Assembly: GCA_035293945.1 (NCBI GenBank)
Contig: DATGLV010000034.1
Coordinates: 124,001-188,000 of the forward strand
Source of the DNA: VAZQ01 sp035293945
Lineage (GTDB): Bacteria; Pseudomonadota; Alphaproteobacteria; Rhizobiales; Xanthobacteraceae
Length of the DNA: 64,000 nucleotides
Reading direction: 5' to 3'
The position numbers were made by a program, and so were the translations under genes. The notes under the pieces were generated by a model, which was not told where the DNA came from, made no database searches, and saw nothing but the letters and a program-made list of their open reading frames with translations. Below, one piece after another: positions 37,511 to 45,788 of the stretch. Positions within the stretch are counted from its first letter, which is position 1. Each line of letters begins with the position of its first letter.

Positions 37511-38503
37511 TTATTCCGACCCTTGGAGTCCCGCCTGCTTCACGACCGCCCCCCAGCGGGCGATTTCCGACCTGACGAAACCCTCGAGGCCTTCGATGGA
37601 CGGATTATCCATCGGCAGCATGCCGCCATTGACGATCTGCTGCTTGAATTCAGGCTGCGCCACGACCCGCAGAATTTCCTCGTGCAGCCTGTCGATGACC
37701 AGGGGCGGCGTTTTCGCTGGCGCCACGATCATCTGCCAAGAGGCCACATCAAAGCCCGGCACCCCTGCCTCGGCGATCGGCGGGATATCGGGAAACTGCG
37801 CGAGCCGCGCCCGGGCCGAAATGCCGAGCGGCCGGATCGCCCCGGTCTGCAACATCCCTACCGCAGGCCCGAAATCCACGAAGGCCAGGGGGATGTGGCC
37901 CGCCACCAGGTCATTGAGGAGGGGCAAGCTCCCCCGGTAGGGAATGTGTGACATCTCGATGCCGGTCATGCTCTTGAAGAGCTCGGCATAGAGATGGTGT
38001 GGGGTCCCGGGACCGGCCGAGCCGAAGGACAGCTCGCCAGGCTTCTGCTTGGCGAGCGCGATCAGCTCCTTGACCGAATGCACCGGCAGTGCCGGATTGA
38101 CCGCAAGCACGAAGGGAGTCTGCGCGACGAGTGCGAGCGGCACGAAGTCCGCGAGCGGATCGTAGGGTAGGTTCCGATAGATCGAGATCGCCACCGCCAT
38201 CGTAGGGCTGGGCGCCATCAAAAGTGTGTAGCCGTCCGGATTGGCGCGTGCCACGAAGGCCGCCCCAGTGGTGCTGCCCGCCCCCGGCCGATCCTCGACA
38301 ACGAATGGCCGGCCGAAGCGCCGCTCCAAGCGATCTGCCACCAGCCGCCCGAGGATGTCAGTTCCGCCGCCGGCCGCGAATGGAACCACGATCGTGACTG
38401 GTCGGGCCGGATAGTCCTGCGCCTGCGCCCGCGACCCGCCGGAAAAAAGGGCGAGAGCCGCGGCCAGCAGCGACAACCTCATCAGCGAATCGAGGCGGGC
38501 CAT
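37511..38503 (-). CDS. tripartite tricarboxylate transporter substrate-binding protein (Bug family)
   Basis: A 330-residue periplasmic receptor of the Bug/TctC family. Signal peptide about residues 1-28, then YPARPVTIVVPFAAGGGTDI and LGRLVADRLERRFGRPFVVE, GSTTGAAFVARANPDGYTLL, and GSAGPGTPHHLYAEL, all characteristic. No tctA/tctB membrane genes lie near, so it is an orphan receptor as is common in this family. Ligand unknown (carboxylate likely). Confidence 0.92.
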   Translation of the reverse strand: MARLDSLMRLSLLAAALALFSGGSRAQAQDYPARPVTIVVPFAAGGGTDILGRLVADRLERRFGRPFVVEDRPGAGSTTGAAFVARANPDGYTLLMAPSPTMAVAISIYRNLPYDPLADFVPLALVAQTPFVLAVNPALPVHSVKELIALAKQKPGELSFGSAGPGTPHHLYAELFKSMTGIEMSHIPYRGSLPLLNDLVAGHIPLAFVDFGPAVGMLQTGAIRPLGISARARLAQFPDIPPIAEAGVPGFDVASWQMIVAPAKTPPLVIDRLHEEILRVVAQPEFKQQIVNGGMLPMDNPSIEGLEGFVRSEIARWGAVVKQAGLQGSE

Positions 38504-38617
38504 TTACTTTAATGATAGCCTGTCGACGGCCGCCTTGGCCAACCGGAAAAGGGCGACGGCCAGGCGCAGCGCCCGGGTTCGGTCTGACCCGCCGGTCATC
38601 GCTTCCGCCTTGATTTC

Positions 38618-38646
38618 TTGACAGTTTGCGCCCTGCCCGTCATAAG
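38618..38646 (+). promoter_or_regulatory. predicted sigma-70-type promoter for rplU-rpmA
   Basis: TTGACA at 38618-38623 and CATAAG at 38641-38646, separated by 17 bases. This gives an rplU leader of roughly 125 bases. The boxes match housekeeping promoters of alphaproteobacteria. Confidence 0.65.
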
Positions 38647-38777
38647 CATCGCTGCGGCGGCCGGGCCAAAAGGTCCAAGGGACGCCCCTTCAATCCAAGA
38701 AACGATTGAAATCAACCGACTGGAAGAAGCCGGTCCGGAACCTTCCGGCACCGGGGTCGAACACAGGGACAAAAACG

Positions 38778-39179
38778 ATGTTCGCAGTCATCAGAACCGG
38801 CGGCAAGCAGTACCGGGTGGCCGCCCAGGATACCCTAAAGGTCGACCGGCTCGACGGCGAGCCGGGGCAGATCGTGCAATTTGGCGAGGTGCTGGCGGTC
38901 GGTGGCGACACTGTGACGGTGGGCAAGCCCACGGTTGCGGGGGCCTCGGTGGCCGCGGAAGTGCTGGAGCAAGGTCGCGGCCCCAAGATCATCGCCTTCA
39001 AGAAGCGCCGGCGGAAGAACTCGCGCCGCAAGCGCGGCTTCCGCGCCGAGTTCACGCTGGTGCGGATCACCGAGATCCTGACCGACGGGCAGAAGCCGAC
39101 CCTGACGGCGAGCGTTCCGAAGCGTTACATCAAGCCGGCGCGGGCGGAAGAAAATTCCTCCGCGGCAGCCGAGAAGTGA
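38778..39179 (+). CDS. rplU: 50S ribosomal protein L21
   Basis: A 133-residue L21. It starts MFAVIRTGGKQYRVA and has the basic 23S-binding loop KKRRRKNSRRKRGFR and FTLVRITEI. It is longer than enteric L21 (about 103) through an acidic/Ala-rich C-terminal extension, as seen in alphaproteobacteria. ATG at 38778; the open frame extends 24 codons upstream without homology. Co-transcribed with rpmA. Confidence 0.97.
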   Translation: MFAVIRTGGKQYRVAAQDTLKVDRLDGEPGQIVQFGEVLAVGGDTVTVGKPTVAGASVAAEVLEQGRGPKIIAFKKRRRKNSRRKRGFRAEFTLVRITEILTDGQKPTLTASVPKRYIKPARAEENSSAAAEK

Positions 39180-39231
39180 TGATTTCGACATAAATCCAGG
39201 CTATGTAACCGGCGAATTCAGGACGATCACG

Positions 39232-39504
39232 ATGGCTCACAAGAAAGCAGGCGGCTCCTCGCGTAACGGCCGCGACTCCAACAGCCAGCGCCTTGGCATC
39301 AAGGCTTTCGGCGGCGAGAGCGTGCTTGCCGGCAATATCCTGGCGCGCCAGCGCGGCACCCAGTGGCATCCCGGGCGCAATGTCGGCCTCGGGCGCGATC
39401 ATACGCTTTTCGCCCTGGTGAACGGCCGCGTCGAATTCCGCACCAAAGCCAAAGGTCGCATCTTTGTGTCGGTGGTGCCGATGACGGAGGCCGCAGCCGA
39501 ATAG
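39232..39504 (+). CDS. rpmA: 50S ribosomal protein L27
   Basis: A 90-residue L27 starting MAHKKAGGSSRNGRDS, the conserved N-terminal arm that reaches the peptidyl-transferase centre, followed by GGESVLAGNILARQRGT and HPGRNVGLGRDHTLFA. Fifty-two bases after rplU and followed by a strong terminator. Confidence 0.98.
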   Translation: MAHKKAGGSSRNGRDSNSQRLGIKAFGGESVLAGNILARQRGTQWHPGRNVGLGRDHTLFALVNGRVEFRTKAKGRIFVSVVPMTEAAAE

Positions 39505-39588
39505 AACGGCGGATCATCCCAAGGTCTGCCGGCACAAGTCGAACCGGCGGACCCTACGGACAGATCGATCAAGATCAAAGTGGGTTCC

Positions 39589-39622
39589 AAAGGGGAGACC
39601 GGAGTGCCGGCTCCCCTTTTTT
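39589..39622 (+). terminator. rho-independent terminator after rpmA
   Basis: AAAGGGGAG-A-CCGG pairs with CCGGCTCCCCTTT around a short loop, ending in TTTTTT. One bulged A breaks the stem. It lies 84 bases past the rpmA stop codon. Confidence 0.85.
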
Positions 39623-39668
39623 GCTTTAGCGGCCTTGGGGGGCCGCGACCAAGCCTGGAGCCCATGCC

Positions 39669-40286
39669 ATGACGTCGCTGGAAGCCTGCCGCGAAGAGCC
39701 CTGCCGGACCACAAACGTCCCGGTCATCAAGACCGCGCGCCTGGTGCTGCGCCCGCCGCGCGCAACCGACGCCACGGCAATCACCGCCATCATCAATGAC
39801 CCGCTCATTGCGGAGAACACGGCGCGCATTCCGCATCCCTACCTGCTCGCGGATGCGCACGACTTCCTGGCGAGCGCCAATCGCGGCCCGGAGCACCTGT
39901 CACTGTTGATCACGCTTGCCGACGGCACCCTGATCGGCGGCTGCGGGATTCATCCGGGCCTCGAGAGCCAGCCCGAGCCTGGCTACTGGCTCGCCGTCCC
40001 ACATTGGGGACACGGCTATGCGACGGAAGCTGCGCGCGCGCTCATCGACCATGCATTCGCACGGATGAGCTGCGAGCGGCTGGTCGGGCGGGCTCGTGTC
40101 AGCAATCCGGCCTCACGGCGTGTGCTGGAGAAATGCGGCTTCCAGTGGACCGGCGTCGCGCTCATCCGCATTCGCTCCCTGCGGTCATCGGCGCCGGTCG
40201 ACTGCTTCCGGCTCGATCGCCGGCTTTGGGCCTCGCTGCGCAGCTGGGGGAACGCGAGCGAAAGCGCGGGGGAGCCGATACCATGA
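39669..40286 (+). CDS. GNAT acetyltransferase, RimJ/RimL-like
   Basis: A 205-residue GNAT of the Acetyltransf_3 type (RimJ/RimL-like). Seen: IKTARLVLRPPRATDATAIT, GYWLAVPHWGHGYATEAARA (CoA loop region), and NPASRRVLEKCGFQWTG. Such a gene sits between rpmA and obgE in many Rhizobiales. Substrate unknown. Overlaps the next gene by ATGA. Confidence 0.88.
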   Translation: MTSLEACREEPCRTTNVPVIKTARLVLRPPRATDATAITAIINDPLIAENTARIPHPYLLADAHDFLASANRGPEHLSLLITLADGTLIGGCGIHPGLESQPEPGYWLAVPHWGHGYATEAARALIDHAFARMSCERLVGRARVSNPASRRVLEKCGFQWTGVALIRIRSLRSSAPVDCFRLDRRLWASLRSWGNASESAGEPIP

Positions 40287-40756
40287 GCAGCGACTGTCTG
40301 TTTTGCCGCATCGGTCAGCGGAAGGTCGCGGCCCATATCGTGTACGAGGACGAGCGCCTGCTCGCCTTTCTGGACCGGGGCCCGATCCGCCCCGGCCACA
40401 CCCAGATCCTGCCGCGGGAGCATTTCCCTTATTTCGACGATGCGCCGACTGATCTTCTCGCCGCCATCGTGACGGTTGGACAGCAGATCGCGCGCGCCAT
40501 GAAGCAGACGCTGCAGGTCCCGCGCGTCGCGCTCCTGTTCACCGGCGGCGACATCGCCCATGTGCACGCCCACGCAGTGCCGATCCACGAGGAGACGGAC
40601 ATCACCTCGCGTCGCTATATTGTCGAAGAGTCGGTGACGTTCCGCTGCCTACCATCGCCGAGCGAGGCAGAACTCGCGAGAACCGCCGCCGGTCTGCGCC
40701 GTGCGTTGGAGGCAAGGGGGCCACGCCCTCCACGGGAGCAAGTGGCGCACTCGTAA
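40283..40756 (+). CDS. HIT-family nucleotide hydrolase
   Basis: A 157-residue histidine-triad protein: CLFCRIGQRKVAAHIVYEDE at the start, GHTQILPREHFPYFDD, and the catalytic triad HVHAHAVPIHEE. HIT proteins cleave nucleotide phosphoramidates or dinucleoside polyphosphates. The ATG overlaps the acetyltransferase stop, so the pair is co-translated; the frame upstream of it lies inside that gene. Confidence 0.9.
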   Translation: MSSDCLFCRIGQRKVAAHIVYEDERLLAFLDRGPIRPGHTQILPREHFPYFDDAPTDLLAAIVTVGQQIARAMKQTLQVPRVALLFTGGDIAHVHAHAVPIHEETDITSRRYIVEESVTFRCLPSPSEAELARTAAGLRRALEARGPRPPREQVAHS

Positions 40757-40797
40757 AGACGATAGGATCGGGGAGCGAGAAGACAAGGAGCAACAAG

Positions 40798-41211
40798 ATG
40801 CCGGTTCCGTTCGCCATCCGGGGCATCGATCACGTGGTGCTGCGCGCCACCGATCCGGCCGCTCTCGAGCGCTTCTACATCGAGGTGTTGGGCTGCGCGT
40901 TCGAGAAACGCCAGGGAACCCTGACGCAACTGCGTGCCGGAAGTGCACTCATCGACATCGTGCCGGCCGATGCGCAAGGTCCCGCCGGCGGCACCTCGCG
41001 CTCCGGCGGCGCCAACCTCGATCATCTTTGCCTGCGCATCGAGCCGTTCGATGCCGCCGCGATCGCGGCGCATCTCGCCCAATGCGGCGCATCGTGCGGG
41101 CCGGAGGCCTCGCGCTATGGTGCGGAGGGCCAGGGACCTTCCGTTTATCTCACCGATCCGGAAGGCAACGGCGTTGAGCTCAAGGGCCCTGTTGCGGGCT
41201 GGCAGCGATAG
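40798..41211 (+). CDS. VOC-family (glyoxalase-like) protein
   Basis: A 137-residue vicinal-oxygen-chelate protein: IRGIDHVVLRATDPAALERFY with a metal-ligand His, GGANLDHLCLRIEPF with the second His, and VYLTDPEGNGVELKGP with the Glu ligand. One of the many glyoxalase/bleomycin-resistance/dioxygenase-like proteins; the substrate is unknown. Forty-one bases after the HIT gene, with AAGGAGCAAC as ribosome site. Confidence 0.88.
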   Translation: MPVPFAIRGIDHVVLRATDPAALERFYIEVLGCAFEKRQGTLTQLRAGSALIDIVPADAQGPAGGTSRSGGANLDHLCLRIEPFDAAAIAAHLAQCGASCGPEASRYGAEGQGPSVYLTDPEGNGVELKGPVAGWQR

Positions 41212-41214
41212 AGA

Positions 41215-41802
41215 TCAAACAATCTCACCGATTCGAATCGAAAGACCCGGCAGCGCTGGCGCGGTCAACGTGTCCTGCGGGCCGTGCTTGACGATCGATG
41301 TCCATCCGTCTCCGCTTGGGCCGGTATGCACCCAAGTGGTGCGCTCGCCGGCATCGATCACCCAAAATTCCTTGACGCGATGTCGGGCATAGAGGCGCGC
41401 TTTGAGCCCCTTGTCATACGCGAGGCTCGACACCGCGACCTCGATGACGAGCTCGGCTTCACCGGGATCGAGCTGCGCAAAGCCGGATGCAGATTTGTTG
41501 AACAGATCGCGAGGAAAGACTGCGATGTCCGGCTCGAGCATCGTCGTGTTGGTCAAGTGTAGCGTCGTCTCGGTACCGAGCGTCAAATGCTCCGGCAGCG
41601 CTCGGGCGATTGAAACAATTAAGGCTGACTTGATCCGCTCGTGCGCCACCCCCTTGGCCGCCATCATCACGATCTCGCCCTCGATCAGCTCAAACTTCTC
41701 GTCCTCGTGGATGATGCCGGCCGCCATCATGCGGGCGATATCCTCGACCGTGAATGCCCGGCGGGGGAAACCTTCGGCGGCAGTGGTGACGGCTACGTTC
41801 AT
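41215..41802 (-). CDS. Uma2-family PD-(D/E)XK nuclease-fold protein
   Basis: A 195-residue Uma2 (DUF820) protein with the restriction-endonuclease-like fold: FTVEDIARMMAAGII, FELIEGEIVMM, LEPDIAVFP (Asp), GEAELVIEVAVSSLAYD (Glu) and KARLYARHRVKEFWVID (Lys). The family is abundant in cyanobacteria and scattered elsewhere; function unproved. ATG at 41802 preferred to 41862 on homology. Three bases from the VOC stop, convergent. Confidence 0.88.
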   Translation of the reverse strand: MNVAVTTAAEGFPRRAFTVEDIARMMAAGIIHEDEKFELIEGEIVMMAAKGVAHERIKSALIVSIARALPEHLTLGTETTLHLTNTTMLEPDIAVFPRDLFNKSASGFAQLDPGEAELVIEVAVSSLAYDKGLKARLYARHRVKEFWVIDAGERTTWVHTGPSGDGWTSIVKHGPQDTLTAPALPGLSIRIGEIV

Positions 41803-41858
41803 CTGGTGACTTGATTGCTCCGCTCTCCACCCGCAGGATAATAGCGCAAGTGGCCGCT

Positions 41859-42641
41859 TCAAGCCCCGCTGCGCACCGCCGCCGCGAGCTTGTCGCCGAA
41901 TTCCTGCAGCTCCTCAGCGTTGATATCGCTCACCGCATAGAAGCTGAAGTCGGCGTGCCGCCAGCGCCAGACATTGAAGCCCTGCAGCTCTTCCATCGTG
42001 GCGGGCAGCTCCGGTCCGTTGGCCTGGGAAACGAACAGGTTGATCACGTGAGCGCGGCGTTTGTACACGATGGCGGCGACCGGCCGCCCGTCGATGTAAT
42101 CGACCCGCCCACCGATCAGGGCGAAATTCTGCGCGGTCAAGTCGACGACCGGCGGCGCAATATCGAGACGCCCGTTGAACCACGGCTTGACGGTGTGCTG
42201 GTCGGTCGACTTCACATCGATCAGATGATCGCCTTGCAGCGCGCGCAAGTGCGCCGAGACCACGTCGCCAAGGACGCGCTGATCCTCATCCCGGCGAGCC
42301 ACGAAAACAACAAGCCCCGCCGCCAGTGCTCCGGACACGAGGCTGCCTGTCGCCATCCCGCGGAGGAAGCTGCGGCGGCTCGGCATGGACACAACATTGG
42401 CGACGACGTTGGACGGTCGCGCCGCCGGCAGCGCATTCTCGATGCGCGCGCGCAACGCCGCCGGCGCCTGGTGGCGCAGCGCCGGCGCCCCCAGGGCGGC
42501 GCGCATCATCCGATAATCGGCGAGCTCTGCAGCGCAACGCGGGCAGTTGGCCGCGTGCGTCTCCACCTCGCACGCATGTCCGGCATCCAGCTCGCCATCG
42601 ATGAGTGCGTGGATCAGGCCTTTGGCTTCATCGCAGGTCAT
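41859..42641 (-). CDS. membrane-anchored zinc-finger anti-sigma factor with internal twin-arginine motif
   Basis: A 260-residue anti-sigma factor. Residues 1-45 form the cytoplasmic zinc anti-sigma domain (Cys3, His29, Cys33, Cys36 in THAANCPRC). Near residues 88-115 a motif SRRSFLRG precedes a single hydrophobic helix (MATGSLVSGALAAGLVVFVA). The remaining ~145 residues would face the periplasm and show VDLTAQNFALIGGRVDYIDG and GFNVWRWRHADFSFYAVSD. Its ATG overlaps the sigma gene stop by four bases (ATGA), so the two are co-translated. The internal RR motif is unusual and suggests Tat-dependent insertion. Confidence 0.9.
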   Translation of the reverse strand: MTCDEAKGLIHALIDGELDAGHACEVETHAANCPRCAAELADYRMMRAALGAPALRHQAPAALRARIENALPAARPSNVVANVVSMPSRRSFLRGMATGSLVSGALAAGLVVFVARRDEDQRVLGDVVSAHLRALQGDHLIDVKSTDQHTVKPWFNGRLDIAPPVVDLTAQNFALIGGRVDYIDGRPVAAIVYKRRAHVINLFVSQANGPELPATMEELQGFNVWRWRHADFSFYAVSDINAEELQEFGDKLAAAVRSGA

Positions 42642-43207
42642 GGCGACCGCTCCTCAAGCGCAGGCGCGCCTTCGGCGCGCCGCCAGGCTGCACGCAACAT
42701 GCTGCGCGCGCGACCCAGGCGTGACATCACGGTACCGATCGGGGCGCCGACCACCTCGGCGATTTCCCGGTAGGACAGGTCGTTGATGTCGCGCAGCACG
42801 ATCGCCTCGCGAAACGGCTCGGGCAGCGCGCCGACAATCGCCTGCAGGGTCTCGGAGTCGCCCTGCCGCAGCATGGCGGCTTCCGGCGAATTCTCGCTCT
42901 CCTGCCACAGCGGCGAGGCATCCTCGGCGACATCGCCCACCTCGCTCGGCGCACCCGAGCGCCGGGCAAGCTCGGCGCGGCACACATTGCGCAGGATCGC
43001 CATCAGCCAAGGCTTGATGGCTTGCCCGCGAAAGCCGTCGAAGTGACGGAATGCGCGCAAATAGCATTCCTGCACGGCGTCGTCGGCGTCGGCGGCATTG
43101 CGCAACAGATAGCGGGCGAGCGTGTAGACGTCATCGAGATGCGGCAACGCGGCGTCGCGAAAACGCCGCGCCCTCTCCGCCTCCGCGTCTGCGCCGCCTG
43201 CGGCCAT
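42638..43207 (-). CDS. ECF-type RNA polymerase sigma factor
   Basis: A 189-residue ECF sigma factor. Region 2 (about residues 15-80): LARYLLRNAADADDAVQECY and FRHFDGFRGQAIKPWL; region 4 (about 120-175): LPEPFREAIVLRDINDLSYR, EIAEVVGAPIGTVMSRLGRA. Region 3 is absent, as expected. The ATG at 43207 begins the homologous part. Paired with the zinc-finger anti-sigma gene; regulation by release from that protein is inferred. Confidence 0.94.
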   Translation of the reverse strand: MAAGGADAEAERARRFRDAALPHLDDVYTLARYLLRNAADADDAVQECYLRAFRHFDGFRGQAIKPWLMAILRNVCRAELARRSGAPSEVGDVAEDASPLWQESENSPEAAMLRQGDSETLQAIVGALPEPFREAIVLRDINDLSYREIAEVVGAPIGTVMSRLGRARSMLRAAWRRAEGAPALEERSP

Positions 43208-43307
43208 CAACTCGCCTTCGCGGCCCCGGTACCGATGCTCCAGCCCGCGTGCCGCATGCCCGCTTTGCAACACCGGACCCAAGAGGACACTACGAACAAG
43301 CATCTGA

Positions 43308-43667
43308 TCAAGGGGCGGCGCCGCCCCCGGCTGCCGGTTCCACCACGATGGTTCCGGTCATGTGCGGATGCAGAGAGCAGAAGTATTCGTAGGTGCCCGC
43401 AGTCGTGAACGTGAACGAATACTTATCGTCAGTGTCGAGCACCTTGGATTTGAACTCCTTTCCGGTTGCCGAGACGGTATGCGGGATGTCGTCCTCGTTG
43501 ACCCAGGTGATGGTGGTGCCGGCTTTGACCGTGACCCGCTGCGGCGCGAAGGTGAAATTGTCGATCTTCACCTCCGTCCCCGGCGTGGGAGCCGCCCATA
43601 CCGCGGCTCCGGCCAAGAGGCCGACGAGACCGCCCAACACGGCGGCGCGGCCGATATTCTTCTTCAT
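43308..43667 (-). CDS. exported cupredoxin
   Basis: A 119-residue small blue-copper-type protein. Signal peptide about residues 1-28. The type-1 copper ligands are His63 (DDIPHTVSA), Cys97, His100 and Met103 (YEYFCSLHPHMTGTIVVE), as in amicyanin/pseudoazurin-like proteins. The ATG at 43667 is preferred; a second start lies three codons upstream. Twenty-seven bases after the metallophosphoesterase gene and 100 bases before the sigma gene, on the same strand. Confidence 0.92.
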   Translation of the reverse strand: MKKNIGRAAVLGGLVGLLAGAAVWAAPTPGTEVKIDNFTFAPQRVTVKAGTTITWVNEDDIPHTVSATGKEFKSKVLDTDDKYSFTFTTAGTYEYFCSLHPHMTGTIVVEPAAGGGAAP

Positions 43668-43694
43668 GGTTAACATTCCTGTTCCGCGCTCCGG

Positions 43695-44633
43695 TCAGCC
43701 CTGCAGCGGCGCGTCGATGATGGCGAGCCGCTGGCGGCCAGGCACGTAGTTGATGCTCGCGGTGCCGAGCACAGAGCGCAGCTTGTCGTCGTCGACCTTC
43801 ATGGGTCCGGGTGAAGAAGCCGATCCGGGCGCCGGCTGCGGGAATGCGGTCGAGCGGGCGGTGTGGAAGGCGACATTGCCCTCGACCTTCTGGACGATCT
43901 GGTGGATGTGGCCGTTGAGCACCGTCACCGAGCCGAAGCGCTTGAGGTAGCCCAGCGCCCGCTCGCTATCCTCGGTACCCCAGCCCCACTGCGGATAGAT
44001 GCTCCACAGCGGAATGTGAGCGAACACCACGATCGGGGTCGAGGCTGTGCGTGCCTTCAGGTCATCCTCGAGCCATGCCAGCTGATCGTCGCCGAGATTG
44101 CCCATCCCGCCGGCTTTGAGATTCACGACATTGACGAGGCCGACGAAATGCGCGCCACCCGCGTCGAAGCTGTACCAGCCGGCGCCCTTGGCATCGCGCC
44201 CATAGCGCTCGGTGTAGAGCTTGGCGGGATCATCGAGCACGTCGTGCTCGCCTGGCACATAGTGCACGTCGAGACCAGCCTGCGAGATGACCTGCTGGGC
44301 ATTGTCGAACTCGGATACTTTCGACAGGTGGGTGATGTCGCCCGTGTGGATCATGAAAGATGGCTTGGTGGGAAGCGCCTTAACCTTGTTGATCGCTTCC
44401 TGCAGGGTGCCGAGCGCATTGGGATTGGCCGGCCGGTCGAAGCCGACATGGCTGTCGCTGATCTGCAGGAAGGTGAGCCCGCTCGCTGCTTGGGCGTGGG
44501 CTTCGCCGACGAGCCCGAGCGAGCGCGGGACGCCGCCCGCAATCGTCCACAGCACGCCGGTTCCGGCCCAGGTCATGCATTCCAGCACCTTGCGGCGGTT
44601 CAGGCCTTCGCGGTCATCGTTATTGGAAGTCAT
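43695..44633 (-). CDS. Tat-exported metallophosphoesterase
   Basis: A 312-residue calcineurin-like phosphoesterase. The N-terminus has a twin-arginine signal (NRRKVLECM at residues 12-20, hydrophobic stretch, cleavage near EAHAQ at 48). Metal motifs are QISDSHVGF (Asp60, His62), HTGDITH (Asp99), VPGEHD (129-131), VFAHIPLW and NGHIHQ. The usual GNHD is GEHD here. First gene of the minus-strand unit MPE-cupredoxin-sigma-anti-sigma. Substrate unknown; divergent from obgE. Confidence 0.9.
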   Translation of the reverse strand: MTSNNDDREGLNRRKVLECMTWAGTGVLWTIAGGVPRSLGLVGEAHAQAASGLTFLQISDSHVGFDRPANPNALGTLQEAINKVKALPTKPSFMIHTGDITHLSKVSEFDNAQQVISQAGLDVHYVPGEHDVLDDPAKLYTERYGRDAKGAGWYSFDAGGAHFVGLVNVVNLKAGGMGNLGDDQLAWLEDDLKARTASTPIVVFAHIPLWSIYPQWGWGTEDSERALGYLKRFGSVTVLNGHIHQIVQKVEGNVAFHTARSTAFPQPAPGSASSPGPMKVDDDKLRSVLGTASINYVPGRQRLAIIDAPLQG

Positions 44634-44747
44634 GGCGGTTCTCCGGTTGGATTTCGGTCCTACGCGGGCTAGATCGCGCGAGCCGCCGGTTTATTCCCGA
44701 GCCTGAGAGAGATTTAACGACGGCAAAAGAACCGCTATGTACCGGCC

Positions 44748-45788
44748 ATGAAATTCCTCGACGAAGCCAAGATTTACATTCGCTCCGGCGACGGCGGGAA
44801 CGGCTGTGTGGCGTTCCGGCGCGAAAAGTTCATCGAGTTTGGCGGACCCAATGGCGGCGACGGCGGCAAGGGCGGTGACGTGATCGCGTTGGCGGTAGAC
44901 GGCCTCAACACCCTGATCGACTATCGCTACCAGCAGCATTTCAAAGCCAAGAACGGCCGCGCCGGCATGGGCAAGGATCGCCACGGCGCGAATGCGGACG
45001 ACGTCGTGCTCAAGGTTCCGGCTGGAACGCAGATTTATGACGAGGACGGCGAGACCCTGCTCGCTGATCTCACCACGGTCGGCCAGAGCGCGCCGCTGGC
45101 ACGCGGCGGCAATGGGGGTTTCGGCAACGCCCATTTCAAGTCATCGACCAACCGCGCGCCGCGCCATGCCAATCCCGGACAGCCCGGCGAGGAGCGCACC
45201 ATTCGGCTCCGTCTCAAGCTGATCGCCGATGCCGGCCTGATCGGTCTGCCCAATGCCGGAAAGTCGACTTTCCTCGCCTCCGTCACCGCCGCCAAGCCCA
45301 AGATCGCCGACTATCCGTTCACCACACTGACCCCACAGCTCGGCGTGGTCAGTATCGATGGACGCGAGTTCGTGCTTGCCGATATTCCGGGCCTGATCGA
45401 GGGCGCGCATGCGGGCGCCGGTCTCGGCGACCGCTTCCTTGGCCATGTGGAGCGCTGCCGCGTGCTGCTGCATCTCGTCGACGGCACGAGCCCGCATGCC
45501 GGAGAAGCCTACCGGACCGTGCGCACGGAACTGGAGGCCTACGGTCACGGGCTCGCCGAAAAGCCGGAGGTCGTGGCGCTCAGCAAATCGGATGTCGTGA
45601 CGGCCGATGAGCTCAAGCGCCAAGTCGCGCGGCTCAAGCGCGCCGCAAAAAAAGTCCCGCTGGTTGTTTCGGCGGCCGCCGGCGTCGGCGTTGACGAAGC
45701 GTTGCGCGCGCTCCTTGCCGTCATCGATCAGGCCCGCGCGACAACGGCTGCGCCCGCGCGGGTTGGTGCGCCGGCGTGGCAGCCATGA
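44748..45788 (+). CDS. obgE: GTPase ObgE/CgtA
   Basis: A ribosome-associated GTPase for 50S assembly and stress control. The 346-residue protein has the Gly-rich Obg fold (residues 1-158: MKFLDEAKIYIRSGDGGNG, then FGGPNGGDGGKGGD), G1 GLPNAGKST, FTTLTPQLGVV, DIPGLIEGAHAGAGLG, and SKSDVVT. It lacks a long C-terminal OCT domain, as is common in this group. Overlaps proB by ATGA. Confidence 0.97.
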   Translation: MKFLDEAKIYIRSGDGGNGCVAFRREKFIEFGGPNGGDGGKGGDVIALAVDGLNTLIDYRYQQHFKAKNGRAGMGKDRHGANADDVVLKVPAGTQIYDEDGETLLADLTTVGQSAPLARGGNGGFGNAHFKSSTNRAPRHANPGQPGEERTIRLRLKLIADAGLIGLPNAGKSTFLASVTAAKPKIADYPFTTLTPQLGVVSIDGREFVLADIPGLIEGAHAGAGLGDRFLGHVERCRVLLHLVDGTSPHAGEAYRTVRTELEAYGHGLAEKPEVVALSKSDVVTADELKRQVARLKRAAKKVPLVVSAAAGVGVDEALRALLAVIDQARATTAAPARVGAPAWQP

